This document shows, one piece after another, positions 8,743-18,800 of a stretch of 64,000 bases of DNA. Where the stretch lies: NCBI GenBank assembly GCA_965242845.1, contig CBDETC010000002.1, positions 310,001 through 374,000 on the forward strand, read 5' to 3'. This DNA comes from RHLJ01 sp965242845. GTDB lineage: Bacteria; Bacteroidota; Rhodothermia; Balneolales; Balneolaceae. Made by a program: the position numbers and the translations under genes. The notes below the pieces were generated by a model. The model saw nothing but the letters and a program-made list of their open reading frames with translations. It made no database searches and was not told where the DNA came from. Within the stretch, counting starts at the first letter, position 1. Each line of letters starts with the position of its first letter.

Positions 8743-9957
8743 ATGAGTCATAAGCCTACAATAACAGATTCTTTACAATTCGCCCAAGACACCAAGCTTC
8801 CTAAGATTTTATTCGGAATTGGAATCACAGCTTTGGTACTCAGCGCTATTGGCGGTTTTTTTAATGCTGAACAGTTTTTCTTCTCTTACCTGGTAAGTTT
8901 CACCTTTTTTACTGGAATTGCCCTGGCTTCTGTTTTCATGGTAATGTTCCATCATATTACCAAGTCTAAATGGGGAGTAGTAGTAAGGAGAATTCCAGAA
9001 ACATTTGGATCTAACCTAAAATGGTGGGCAATCGCTTTCTTACCAATTCTTGGTGGAATGTCTATTCTTTATCACCATTGGACTGACCCAACCCTCTTTG
9101 ACCCTAATTCACCGAATTACGACTACATAGTTGCTGGAAAGGAAGCATATTTAAACACTCCTTTCTTCATTATTCGACAAGTTATCTACTTCGCCATCTG
9201 GGGATATGTAGGACACAAACTTTATAAAGCTTCCGTTGAGCTTGAAAAAACAGGTGATTGGGGAATCACCACATTGATGAGAAAAATCAGTGCCCCTGCT
9301 ATTCCGTTATTTGGTTTATCTATAGCTTTTGCCAGTTTCGATTGGTTAATGTCTCTGGATCCACACTGGTTTTCCACTATGTTTGGTGTGTATTTCTTCG
9401 CCATTAGTTTCCAGAGCTTCTGGGCTATTATGATCTTGATGGTATTCTTCCTCCAGAGAAATGGATATTTAAAGAACACGATCGGTCAGGCTCATCTCTA
9501 CGATCTTGGTGCATGGCTCTTTGCTTTCACTGTATTCTATGCATATATCGCATTCAGCCAATTCCTGTTGATCTATTATGCTAACCTTCCGGAAGAAACA
9601 CTCTGGTTTTACCACAGAATGGAAGGTAGTTGGAAATACATCACTTACGGTCTTTTGCTTTTCCGTTTTGTGTTACCATTCCTTGTACTGTTGAACAGAG
9701 AACAAAAGCATAGAAGAGGAATTTTAAGATTCGTGGCTATTGTAGTGGTGGTAATGCACTTCCTTGAAATCTACTGGATTGCCATGCCTACACTTAATGA
9801 GCATGGAATTCATTTTAGCTGGATCGATATAACCACATTCTTAGGCCTTGGCGGAATTTTCTTTGGACTATTCTTCCACAAATTCAAACAAAACAGCATG
9901 ATTCCAGAGAATGACCCAAAACTGGACGAATGCCTTGAAAAAACGTATCACCATTAA
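8743..9957 (+). CDS. actF: alternative complex III subunit ActF, membrane subunit
   Basis: A 404-residue polytopic membrane protein with about ten helices, annotated in relatives as quinol:cytochrome c oxidoreductase membrane subunit. The stretch FASFDWLMSLDPHWFSTMFGVYFF is a strong family signature. ActF is distantly related to ActC and forms the second large membrane subunit. Its role in proton movement is still discussed. It follows actE by 26 bases in the usual order. Confidence 0.93.
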   Translation: MSHKPTITDSLQFAQDTKLPKILFGIGITALVLSAIGGFFNAEQFFFSYLVSFTFFTGIALASVFMVMFHHITKSKWGVVVRRIPETFGSNLKWWAIAFLPILGGMSILYHHWTDPTLFDPNSPNYDYIVAGKEAYLNTPFFIIRQVIYFAIWGYVGHKLYKASVELEKTGDWGITTLMRKISAPAIPLFGLSIAFASFDWLMSLDPHWFSTMFGVYFFAISFQSFWAIMILMVFFLQRNGYLKNTIGQAHLYDLGAWLFAFTVFYAYIAFSQFLLIYYANLPEETLWFYHRMEGSWKYITYGLLLFRFVLPFLVLLNREQKHRRGILRFVAIVVVVMHFLEIYWIAMPTLNEHGIHFSWIDITTFLGLGGIFFGLFFHKFKQNSMIPENDPKLDECLEKTYHH

Positions 9958-9970
9958 TTTTTGATCGATT

Positions 9971-10354
9971 ATGTCGAATCACATTGAAGATTCAAAGACG
10001 AAGATTTCTTTAACCTCTGGAGATGATGTTACTTTAGAGACTGTAGATAGTTCATTCGCGGGAGCAGTAAGTCATGGTGTGAATGACGATGCCATGGACT
10101 TTGGAAAGCTCTTCTTTTGGTCAGGATTAGGGATTGTTACTGTTATCGTTTTTGTTGTTGGATTAATCTTTTTCGCTCAATTCAGTTTCTTTAATGCACA
10201 AAAAACTGTTTCTGAAAACAGCTCTTACCTGGAAATCACAGAAATGAGAGCAACTCAAAATGAGCAACTAAATTCTTTTGGCGTAGTTGACCTGGAAGAT
10301 GGTGTATACCACATTCCTATCGATGAAGCCATCAATAATATAGCTGTCGATTAA
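9971..10354 (+). CDS. small single-helix membrane protein of the respiratory operon
   Basis: A 127-residue protein with a hydrophilic N-terminus, one membrane helix at about residues 50-70 (FFWSGLGIVTVIVFVVGLIF) and a soluble C-terminal part. The ending SFGVVDLEDGVYHIPIDEAI resembles a conserved tail, a glycine-aromatic or hydrophobic segment plus HIPIDEAI or RIPIDRAM, that I associate with small proteins in act/cox operons of several phyla. It occupies the place where ActG or a small accessory protein occurs in other species, but I cannot show homology to ActG. Its position, 13 bases after actF and 6 bases before the SCO gene, argues for a role in complex III or oxidase assembly or stability. 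Confidence 0.75.
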   Translation: MSNHIEDSKTKISLTSGDDVTLETVDSSFAGAVSHGVNDDAMDFGKLFFWSGLGIVTVIVFVVGLIFFAQFSFFNAQKTVSENSSYLEITEMRATQNEQLNSFGVVDLEDGVYHIPIDEAINNIAVD

Positions 10355-10360
10355 TTACTG

Positions 10361-11194
10361 ATGAGACGCATTGCACTGTTAGCATTTTATTTGCCTGCAG
10401 TGCTCATGATTCCTTTTCAAGCCGAAGCTCAACTTAACAAAGAGCAGCCTGAAGCACTGCAAGGCGTTGGAGTAGATGAATACTTAGGAGAATACATTCC
10501 TTTAGATGCCAAATTCTCAAATTCATCAGGCGATAGTATAACTATTGGCTCCCTCCTCTCTGATGGCAAACCCGTTATTCTAAATCCTCTTTATTACGAG
10601 TGCCCAATGCTATGCGGTCTGGTAATAGATGGTGTGTTAAATGTAGCAGATGATCTGGCATGGCAGGTTGGTAAGGATTACGACATCATCTCTTTTAGCA
10701 TTGATCCTGAAGAAAATCATGAATTAGCAGCTAGTTACAAAGAAAAATACCTTTCCAAACTAAATCAGCCACGCGCACAGGAAGGATGGTATTTTTTAAC
10801 TGGAGAGAAAAAAGAAATTGATAAAATTATTGATGCCATTGGCTTTAAGTACAATGAAGTGGAAGGAACCGGAGAGTTCGCACATAGCGCAGCAATTATA
10901 ATGCTGAGCCCAGAAGGGAAAATCACTCGCTATCTATATGGTATCCAATACAATGAGTTTGATGTACGCAATGCACTGTATGAATCAGCCGATGGAAAGA
11001 TCGGAAGTACCCTCGAGAAGGTGCTTATGTTTTGCTATCAATTTGATCCAAATTCCAATAGTTATGTACCCGTAGCCATCAATATTATGAAGGTTGGCGG
11101 CTTGGCTACACTAATAATTCTTGGTATCTTTCTCAGCCTCTTTTGGCTTCGCGAAAGATCAAAAAAAGTAACCACTAATATCGATTTCCAATAA
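10361..11194 (+). CDS. SCO1/SenC-family copper chaperone
   Basis: A 277-residue protein with a signal peptide (cleavage near AEAQ, residue 24), a thioredoxin-like SCO domain and a C-terminal membrane helix at about 243-265. The copper ligands of the family are present: CPMLC (Cys81 and Cys85) and His175 in EFAHSA. SCO proteins deliver copper to the CuA site of oxidase subunit II. The gene directly precedes coxB, and its TAA overlaps the coxB ATG by one base, so the chaperone and its target are translationally coupled. The C-terminal anchor, instead of an N-terminal one, is common in this clade. Confidence 0.93.
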   Translation: MRRIALLAFYLPAVLMIPFQAEAQLNKEQPEALQGVGVDEYLGEYIPLDAKFSNSSGDSITIGSLLSDGKPVILNPLYYECPMLCGLVIDGVLNVADDLAWQVGKDYDIISFSIDPEENHELAASYKEKYLSKLNQPRAQEGWYFLTGEKKEIDKIIDAIGFKYNEVEGTGEFAHSAAIIMLSPEGKITRYLYGIQYNEFDVRNALYESADGKIGSTLEKVLMFCYQFDPNSNSYVPVAINIMKVGGLATLIILGIFLSLFWLRERSKKVTTNIDFQ

Positions 11195-12135
11195 TGGGCA
11201 GACTATTCGATTTCATGCTCCCGGAAAACAAATCTCCGCTTACGGCAGATTCTACCGACGGGCTTTTTCACTTCATCAACGAAGTGAGTCTCATCTTCTT
11301 AATTGGTATAACAATTGCACTTGTTTACTTCGCCATTAAGTACAAAAGAAAATCAGAGGACGACAAAACTCCTGTAATCACGCACAACAACACACTTGAA
11401 ATTACCTGGTCGGTAATCCCTCTTCTTATTGTGATGGTAGTCTTTGGATGGGGATACTCAGGATGGCTAAACCTAAAAGCTGTTCCTGATGATGCATACG
11501 AGATTCATGTGACAGGTTTTAAGTGGAACTGGAGTGTGAGCTATGAAAATGGAGCACAGACTTTAAATGAAATTCACGTCCCAAAAGGACGGCCCATTAA
11601 ACTGGTTATGCAGTCGCGTGATGTCCTTCACTCCTTCTTCGTACCTGATTACAGGGTAAAGCACGATGTGGTTCCTGGACGATATACTTATGTGTGGTTC
11701 CAGGCTGAGGAATCTGGTGAGTCTGTAGTATTCTGTACCGAGTATTGCGGAACCAGTCATTCCGATATGTTAGCTAAAGTAATTGTTCATGAGCCAGAAG
11801 ATTTTGAAACCTGGTTAGAGCTAAATGGCGGTGGCATTCAGGGAACACCGGTAGAACAAGGTCAGCAATTAGTTGAGCTACAGGGATGTCAAACCTGCCA
11901 CTCTGTGGATGGTTCACCAATGATTGGTCCTTCATTCAAAGGTATTTGGGGCAGAACAGAGCAACTTGCAGATGGCAGTACTTACACTGTTGATGAGAAT
12001 TATATCAGAGAATCTATTCTTTACCCTGGAGAGAAAGTCGTTGCTGGATATGACAATGTAATGACTCCTTATGAGGGCAGACTTAGCGACGATGAAATCA
12101 CAAACATCATTGAATATTTAAAAACTCTTGAGTGA
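11194..12135 (+). CDS. coxB: cytochrome c oxidase subunit II with fused cytochrome c (caa3 type)
   Basis: A 313-residue protein. Two membrane helices (about 28-48 and 70-92) are followed by the CuA cupredoxin domain, with Cys181, Cys185 and His189 in CTEYCGTSH. After this comes a cytochrome c domain with CQTCH at 232-236. The fused domain defines a caa3-type oxidase. It accepts electrons from complex III and passes them to CuA. The domain closely matches the second haem domain of ActE in this operon. The stop codon lies just before the coxA ATG. Confidence 0.96.
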   Translation: MGRLFDFMLPENKSPLTADSTDGLFHFINEVSLIFLIGITIALVYFAIKYKRKSEDDKTPVITHNNTLEITWSVIPLLIVMVVFGWGYSGWLNLKAVPDDAYEIHVTGFKWNWSVSYENGAQTLNEIHVPKGRPIKLVMQSRDVLHSFFVPDYRVKHDVVPGRYTYVWFQAEESGESVVFCTEYCGTSHSDMLAKVIVHEPEDFETWLELNGGGIQGTPVEQGQQLVELQGCQTCHSVDGSPMIGPSFKGIWGRTEQLADGSTYTVDENYIRESILYPGEKVVAGYDNVMTPYEGRLSDDEITNIIEYLKTLE

Positions 12136-12136
12136 T

Positions 12137-13870
12137 ATGGCGGTAGCGGAAACTAAAAATATGACTACACTACAGGTAAAAAGGTTCATTCCTTCTGAGA
12201 ATCCTACGAATACCTATCTAACAGATGAAAAGGGTGTCTGGGCATGGATGACTACCGTTGACCACAAGAAGATCGGGATCATGTATCTCGTATCTGTTGC
12301 AATCTTCTTTGCAGTAGCTGGTTTTTTAGCTATTGCATTAAGAACTGAGCTTTGGACTCCAGCAAAGACTTTTATTGAAGCTGATACTTACAACCAGCTT
12401 TTCACCATCCATGGTGCATTAATGGTATTCTTTGTTTTGATTCCAAGTATTCCCGCAGCACTTGGGAACTTTGTATTGCCGATGCAATTAGGTGCAAAAG
12501 ACGTAGCCTTTCCGAGATTAAACCTGGCTAGTTTCTACATCTATGTGATTGGAGCGGTATTCACGTTCATCTCTCTTTTGAATAATGGCTTTGATACAGG
12601 CTGGACGTTTTACACACCTTACAGCTCTGATGCGAACTCATTAGGAGTAATTTGGGTAACTCTTGGGGTATTCATCCTTGGTTTCTCTTCGATTCTGACG
12701 GGTACAAACTTCATTACCACCATACATAAGCTGAGAGCACCAGGTATTACCTGGAACCGGCTTCCATTGAATATTTGGGCATTATATGCTACTTCCATTA
12801 TCCAGGTACTGGCAACTCCGGTACTTGCAATTACCATCCTTCTTCTTTCAATGGAGAACATTTTGGATATCGGGATTTTTGATCCGGCCAAAGGTGGTGA
12901 CCCAGTATTATACCAGCACTTCTTCTGGTTCTATTCCCACCCTGCTGTATATATCATGATTGTTCCGGGCTTTGGAATCATTTCTGAGGTTATCTCAACC
13001 TTCTCTAAGAAAACAGTATTCGGATATTGGGCGATTGCGCTTTCGTCTTTGGCCATTGCATTTATTGGTTTCCTTGTATGGGGACACCATATGTTCACTT
13101 CAGGACAATCTGCAGTAGCTACTACTGTATTTTCATTCCTAACCTTCCTGGTAGGTATCCCAACGGGTATCAAGATTTTTAACTGGATAGCGACCCTGTA
13201 TAAAGGCTCGATCGATATGAAGACGCCGATGTTGTATGTCTTCATTTTCTTGTTCTTATTTTCTATCGGTGGTTTTACCGGTATTATGCTTGGAGCACTT
13301 TCTGTAGACATCCACCTTCATGATACTTATTACGTGGTGGCTCACTTCCATTATGTGATGATGGGTGGAACCTTAATTGCTCTGTTAGCAGGCCTGCATT
13401 ACTGGTGGCCAAAGATGACTGGTAAGATGTACAATGAAATGTGGGGTAAGATTGCAGCTGTATTAGTCTTTATTGGCTTTAATATGACCTTCCTTCCACA
13501 GTTTATTATGGGAGCACAAGGAATGCCAAGACGTTATTACAACTATATTGATCAATTCCAGCCATTCCATCAGACCTCTACGATTGGATCTTATATACTT
13601 GGAGTAGCTTTCCTGATCATCTTGGTGTACCTACTTCATTCTTTATTTGCAGGTAAGAAGGCCCCTTCAAACCCATGGAATAGCAGGGCATTGGAATGGC
13701 AATCAACTTCACCTCCAGATTTCCACAACTTCAGTCATACTCCTGTTGTAATCAACGGGCCTTATGACTACCACAAGCCAATGGAAGAATTCCAGCTTGG
13801 ACTAGCAGTTTCACACAACGGTCATGGGGAACACCATGAGACGGAAACTCAAGAAACTGAAAAAGCTTAA
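12137..13870 (+). CDS. coxA: cytochrome c oxidase subunit I (A2-type, caa3)
   Basis: A 577-residue protein from the ATG at 12137; a TTG nine bases upstream overlaps coxB and is less likely. It is a 12-helix or larger haem-copper oxidase core subunit. The active site has YSHPAVY (Tyr266, Ser267, His268, Tyr272), so the glutamate of mitochondrial-type enzymes is replaced by a Tyr-Ser pair, the mark of A2-type oxidases. WGHHMF carries two further CuB ligands and HDTYYVVAHFHYV the haem ligands. It reduces oxygen to water and pumps protons. The C-terminal tail is rich in His and Glu. Confidence 0.97.
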   Translation: MAVAETKNMTTLQVKRFIPSENPTNTYLTDEKGVWAWMTTVDHKKIGIMYLVSVAIFFAVAGFLAIALRTELWTPAKTFIEADTYNQLFTIHGALMVFFVLIPSIPAALGNFVLPMQLGAKDVAFPRLNLASFYIYVIGAVFTFISLLNNGFDTGWTFYTPYSSDANSLGVIWVTLGVFILGFSSILTGTNFITTIHKLRAPGITWNRLPLNIWALYATSIIQVLATPVLAITILLLSMENILDIGIFDPAKGGDPVLYQHFFWFYSHPAVYIMIVPGFGIISEVISTFSKKTVFGYWAIALSSLAIAFIGFLVWGHHMFTSGQSAVATTVFSFLTFLVGIPTGIKIFNWIATLYKGSIDMKTPMLYVFIFLFLFSIGGFTGIMLGALSVDIHLHDTYYVVAHFHYVMMGGTLIALLAGLHYWWPKMTGKMYNEMWGKIAAVLVFIGFNMTFLPQFIMGAQGMPRRYYNYIDQFQPFHQTSTIGSYILGVAFLIILVYLLHSLFAGKKAPSNPWNSRALEWQSTSPPDFHNFSHTPVVINGPYDYHKPMEEFQLGLAVSHNGHGEHHETETQETEKA

Positions 13871-13893
13871 TTAACCTTATACCTAAACACTAA

Positions 13894-14559
13894 ATGGCGA
13901 ATCATTCAGCTTCCCAACCAGCTCATGTTCAGCATCATTTTGTGGATTCAGATCAACAGTTTGAATCAGCAAAAATGGGGATGTGGGTCTTTTTGGTAAA
14001 CGAAATCCTCTTTTTCGGCGGGCTATTCTGTGCTTATATCATATTCAGAGCATGGTATCCTGAACTTTTTACACAAGCAGCTCTAGAACTCAATAAACTT
14101 TGGGGAGGAGTAAACACCGTAGTTCTTATTGGTAGTTCTTTAACCGTAGCTATGGCTATTCGTTCTGCTCAAAAGAATCAAATACGTGGATTACGAATCA
14201 ATCTTTTGATCACTATAGCGCTTGCATGTGTCTTTATGGTCATCAAGTACTTCGAATATGAGCATAAATTACACTTAGGTATTGCTCCTGGTTCTTTCTG
14301 GAATCCTACTGCAGAAGTTTTGCATGAGCTTTCGCATCCTAAGGCGAATATTTTCTTCGGCATCTACTATATGATGACCGGCATTCACGGTCTTCACGTA
14401 TTAGTTGGTATCGGCTTAATGATTTGGTTGTATATCCGAGCTGGTAAAGGACACTTCAGTAGTGAGTACTACACACCTGTCGAGATTACCGGGCTGTACT
14501 GGCACCTGGTTGACTTGATCTGGATTTTCCTATTCCCACTACTTTACTTAATTGAATGA
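13894..14559 (+). CDS. coxC: cytochrome c oxidase subunit III
   Basis: A 221-residue protein with about five membrane helices and the subunit III signatures KMGMWVFLVNEILFFGGLF and, near the end, VDLIWIFLFPLLYL. It has no cofactor and stabilises subunit I and its proton uptake path. It follows coxA by 23 bases and is followed 13 bases later by the subunit IV gene, the usual caa3 order. Confidence 0.95.
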   Translation: MANHSASQPAHVQHHFVDSDQQFESAKMGMWVFLVNEILFFGGLFCAYIIFRAWYPELFTQAALELNKLWGGVNTVVLIGSSLTVAMAIRSAQKNQIRGLRINLLITIALACVFMVIKYFEYEHKLHLGIAPGSFWNPTAEVLHELSHPKANIFFGIYYMMTGIHGLHVLVGIGLMIWLYIRAGKGHFSSEYYTPVEITGLYWHLVDLIWIFLFPLLYLIE

Positions 14560-14572
14560 GAGGTTTTTAGAA

Positions 14573-14887
14573 ATGAGCGAACACAATCACGAACACCACG
14601 TTTCTTCAGTGAAACAACTTTGGGCAGTAGGTACTGCATTATTTATCCTAACTATATTGACGGTTGTAGTTTCCAATCTCGGGCTACCCGCTCCTTTTGA
14701 TATTATCTCAGCACTAATCATTGCTTTTGGTAAAGCATATTTAGTAGCTGCATTCTTTATGGGATTATATTGGGACAATAAGTTTAACACCCTCCTTCTT
14801 ATTGGAGCTTTTGTATTCTTCATTATCATGGTAACCATAACCATGCTGGATACTATGTTCCGAAACGATGTAGTCCCATCTTTCTAA
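14573..14887 (+). CDS. coxD: cytochrome c oxidase subunit IV
   Basis: A 104-residue protein with three membrane helices and an N-terminus rich in His and Glu (MSEHNHEHH). It matches small prokaryotic oxidase subunit IV proteins (cytochrome C oxidase subunit IV family), including the characteristic FGKAYLVAAFFMGLYWDNK. I chose the ATG at 14573, with GAGAGG upstream, over a TTG at 14552 that would run into coxC. It is the last gene of the respiratory operon and is followed by a terminator. Confidence 0.9.
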   Translation: MSEHNHEHHVSSVKQLWAVGTALFILTILTVVVSNLGLPAPFDIISALIIAFGKAYLVAAFFMGLYWDNKFNTLLLIGAFVFFIIMVTITMLDTMFRNDVVPSF

Positions 14888-14906
14888 TCGAAAGAACATT
14901 CATTTT

Positions 14907-14941
14907 AAAAGCCCTCTCGCTTTAGCGTGGGGGCTTTTTTT
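14907..14941 (+). terminator. intrinsic terminator of the act-cox operon
   Basis: AAAAGCCC pairs with GGGCTTTT, with an inner CGC/GCG extension around the loop TTTA, and the stem runs into seven T bases. It lies 20 bases after the coxD stop and 20 bases before the next start codon. Confidence 0.9.
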
Positions 14942-14961
14942 ATATTCAAACAAAAAAGCTT

Positions 14962-15837
14962 ATGACCCTTTCCAAAACTACCCTAGGACCCTTTGAACTC
15001 TATTCGATAGAAACAGGAGACATCAAACTTGATGGAGGGGCTATGTTTGGAGTAGTTCCAAAAACACTTTGGTCGAGAGGTATCCCTGCCGATGAGAAAA
15101 ATCGTATTTCAATGACAATGAGATGTCTTCTTATTAAATCCAATCAAACAGGGAAAGTTTACCTCATTGACAATGGAGTAGGTACCAAATTCAATGAAAA
15201 AATGATGGGCATCTATCAGATCGATTTCTCTCAAAAGACATTGCTTGGTTCTTTAGAAGCTCAGGGTTTCACTCCTGATGATATAACCGATATCATTTTT
15301 ACTCATCTTCACTTCGACCATTGCGGGGGTACTACTCATTTCAACGAGTCGAATGAAATAGCTTTCACTTTTCCGAATGCAATATATCACGTAACTAAAC
15401 GGCATTTTGAAACAGCTACGAATCCTAATGCACGTGAAAAAGCCAGCTTCCTTTCAGATAATATCAATCCTTTGAAGAATCATCCGAACCTGAATTTGGT
15501 TGAAGATAATCATGAGTACGAACCTGGATTAGGTTCGATAGTTGTAAATGGCCATACATTGGGACAACAGCTGCCAAAAATTGAAGGAGATGGCAAAACC
15601 ATCGTATTTGTCGCTGATTTACTTCCTACACATGTTCACTTGCCCTTGCCATGGGTAATGGGTTACGACATGCGGCCTATTGAAACACTAAATGAAAAAA
15701 AGGATTTCCTTGAAAAAGCGGTGTCTAATAATTGGAACCTTTTTCTTGAACATGATTTAGAGGTAGAAATCATTAAAATCGGAAAAGAATCGAATAAATA
15801 TATTATTACAGAAAAACTCCCTTTATCTGATCTTTAA
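14962..15837 (+). CDS. metallo-beta-lactamase-fold hydrolase
   Basis: A 291-residue, apparently cytoplasmic protein with the zinc motif THLHFDHCGG (His115, His117, Asp119, His120), a later GHTLGQQ, Asp in FVADLLPTH and a final His in FLEHD. These are the ligands of a dinuclear metallo-beta-lactamase-fold enzyme. The early sequence resembles MBL hydrolases such as the lactonase/methyl parathion hydrolase group, but the substrate cannot be told. It is monocistronic or leads into the DUF4175 gene 60 bases downstream. Confidence 0.85.
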   Translation: MTLSKTTLGPFELYSIETGDIKLDGGAMFGVVPKTLWSRGIPADEKNRISMTMRCLLIKSNQTGKVYLIDNGVGTKFNEKMMGIYQIDFSQKTLLGSLEAQGFTPDDITDIIFTHLHFDHCGGTTHFNESNEIAFTFPNAIYHVTKRHFETATNPNAREKASFLSDNINPLKNHPNLNLVEDNHEYEPGLGSIVVNGHTLGQQLPKIEGDGKTIVFVADLLPTHVHLPLPWVMGYDMRPIETLNEKKDFLEKAVSNNWNLFLEHDLEVEIIKIGKESNKYIITEKLPLSDL

Positions 15838-15897
15838 CGACAATTTTTAACCAAGATTTATAGTTTTTGATTGGGTAAAGTAGTTTCTTGATAAGCA

Positions 15898-18800
15898 ATG
15901 GAAAAAACTAATCCTGAATATTCTTCCCTCCAATTAAAAGAGATTCTTCAGAAAGCTCATCAAAGCTATAATCGAAGTAGCTTCCTGAGTATTGTTTTCG
16001 GTGGAGTTCTTGTGTTAATCCCCTGGCTATGTGTTCTTATTTTAATTGAACACATGTTCTATTTATCTCCAGGACTAAAAACGCTGGCTATTTTCGGAGC
16101 TTTACTCATTTCCGCTTTAGTGATTTGGAAGGGTTATTCAATACGGAATGGAATTTCTTTCATCGAGTTCTATAGAAGCTTCGCTCGTTCATCAAATATT
16201 CCTGAGCTAAGCTATGCCCTTGACCTCGAAAAAACTGGCAATGCTCATCCGAAACTCGTTGAAGCAGCCATTTATAAAAACCTTGAGCAGATTGAAAGGA
16301 ATTTATTCGTTGAATCTTTAAGCCAGTTTTTGACTCAATCCGAAAGGGTCAAAGCGTCTAGAAGAAAAATGGCTCTATCAATAAGTGTGCTCCTTGTATT
16401 TGCCCTTACATCCTTTTCTTTTGACTCAGCTGGTAAACGCGTTGGATTTTTCTGGCAAGAATTTGAAAAGCCAAATCCATTTAGTTTTAGCATCACCCCT
16501 GGCAATAGCACTCTTGAACAAGGAGCTCCATTCACTGTAATGGTTCAATTTGAAGGTGAAATACCAGAAGAAGTAGTTTTATATATGAAAACTCCTGTGG
16601 AGCAAAGCTTCAGAGCCAGGGATATGCAGTGGGATCTAAATACTATATTTTCTTCATCACCCTTCGATTTAAGTAACAATCTGGAATATTATGTAGAAAT
16701 GGATGGGTACAAGAGTGAGAGTTTTTCCATTGATGTGCAGTTACGTCCACGATTTTCAGAACTTACTGCGATAGTCATTCCTCCTGCTTATACCAATCTT
16801 GACACAACTTCATTTACCTATCCATTTTCTAATATACAGGGTTATGAAGGATCTGAGCTGATTCTATCGGGTATTATAAATAAACCTCTCTCTACTCTTC
16901 TACTAAATAGTAGTCAACAAATCGACTCACTGTCTTCTATCTCCAGCCAGTTTAACCACTCTATCACCATCACAGAAAATGATACACTTTGGTTTGGACT
17001 GGAAGATAATTCTGGTCTTAGTAATAGCAATACCTTTGAGTTTGTGCTACAAGCCATTCAGGATGAACACCCCTATGTTGAGCTAATTGAACCTTCAGCT
17101 TCTTTTGAGGCTGTAGAGCCCACAACAATCGAGTTACTTTTCAGGGCTAGTGATGACTTTGATCTTACGAAAGCCTCACTTAATTATGAGCTTACGAAAG
17201 CATTCGTAAATACTCCCTATTCCGTTTCAACCGCTCTTGAACGACCTAGAAATGGAGCACTACAGTCTTTTATTTGGGATGTTAGCGATCTTAATCTTTC
17301 TCCAAAGGATGAGATCACCTTTTGGGTAGAGGTAACTGACAATGATGGATATAATGGGTATAAGACGAGCAAGTCACAGGAAATAACACTCACTGTTCCA
17401 TCACTAGTCGACTATTTTGAAGGACTGGAAGAACGAGAAAGCGAGGTAGAAACTGATCTGGAAGATATTTCTGATGCATTCCAAGAAATGAGTGAGCAGT
17501 ACGACACCTTCAAAGAACAGCTAAAAGAAAATCCTCAAATTGATTATGAAGATCAGCGGCAACTCGAAGAGGTGCTGGAACAACAAGAAGATATTCAGGA
17601 ACGAATAGATGAATTAAACGAAAAGTTTGACGAGTTGAAGGAAGAGCTGAGTGAGAAGAATATGCTTTCCGAAGAAACACTCGAAGCTTATGATGAACTC
17701 AAAGAACTAATGGAACAAATTGATGATCCTGCGTTCAGAGAGGCGCTGGAAAAGCTTCAAGAGCAGATGAGTGAAATGAGCCCTGAACAACTTCGACAAG
17801 CTCTTCAGGAGGCTGAATTCAATGAAGAACTTTACCGTCAGAGATTGGAAAGAACTCTTGAATTGTTCAAAAACCTGAAGATGCAATCTGATCTCGAAAA
17901 ACTTGCCGAGTCTTATGAGGATATGGCTCGTCAGGAAGAAGAACTTTCTCAAGATGAGTTTTCTCCCGAAATGGAAGAGCAACAGAAGGAAGATGCCATT
18001 AAGGAATTGGAGCAACTTTCGGAGCAGCTAGAAAAACTTTCTGAGAATATGACCTCAGAGAATGAACAAGCCGTCCAGGAGCTACAAGAAAAATCCGAAG
18101 AAGAGATTGAAGCTATTAAAGAAAAAGTTGAAGAGATACTTCAGGATATTGAAGAAGCCTTGGAAAATGGTATCACTGAAGCCCAAAAGGAAAATATTGA
18201 GAGCAAGCGGCAAGAGCTGAAAAATAGATTGTCCAACCTGGCAGAGGAGACAAGAAATACAGCTAATCAAATTCAGCAGCAGCAGGAACAAATTGATATG
18301 GCTGGACTGACTTATATTTTGTATTCCCTACTTAATCTTTCGATTGAGCAAGAAGATCTTGTCAGCTATGCTAGTAATACCGAAAATAGAAGTCAGGCCT
18401 TTGTCACCTATGCCAGAGATCAGAAGAATGTTGAAGATATCTTTATTTCACTTTCAGATTCTTTGTTCGAGTTATCCAAATCTGTGCCCCAGCTTTCAAA
18501 CATGGTTCTTCAGAAGAAAGAAGAAGTAGAATTAAGACTTTCTGGTTCTCTTGAACAAATGGCAGAAAGAAGTCAGAGTAAAGCATCAGTAGCATCTCGT
18601 CAAGCTTTAGGGGGGATTAACGATTTGGCATTTATGATTGCCAATTTGCTCGAACAAGATCCGAATAACCAGGGAGAAGGCTCCGGTAGCGGGCAGCCTT
18701 CCATGGAGCAAATGATTGAGCAGATGCAACAAATGGGTGAAAACCAACAGCAGCTTAATCAGCAGTTACAGGATATGATTAACGAGATGCAGGGTGAACG

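Noticed and set aside
12931..13311. A 126-codon open frame antisense to coxA.
   Set aside because: It is a shadow of a strongly conserved coding region with no independent signals.
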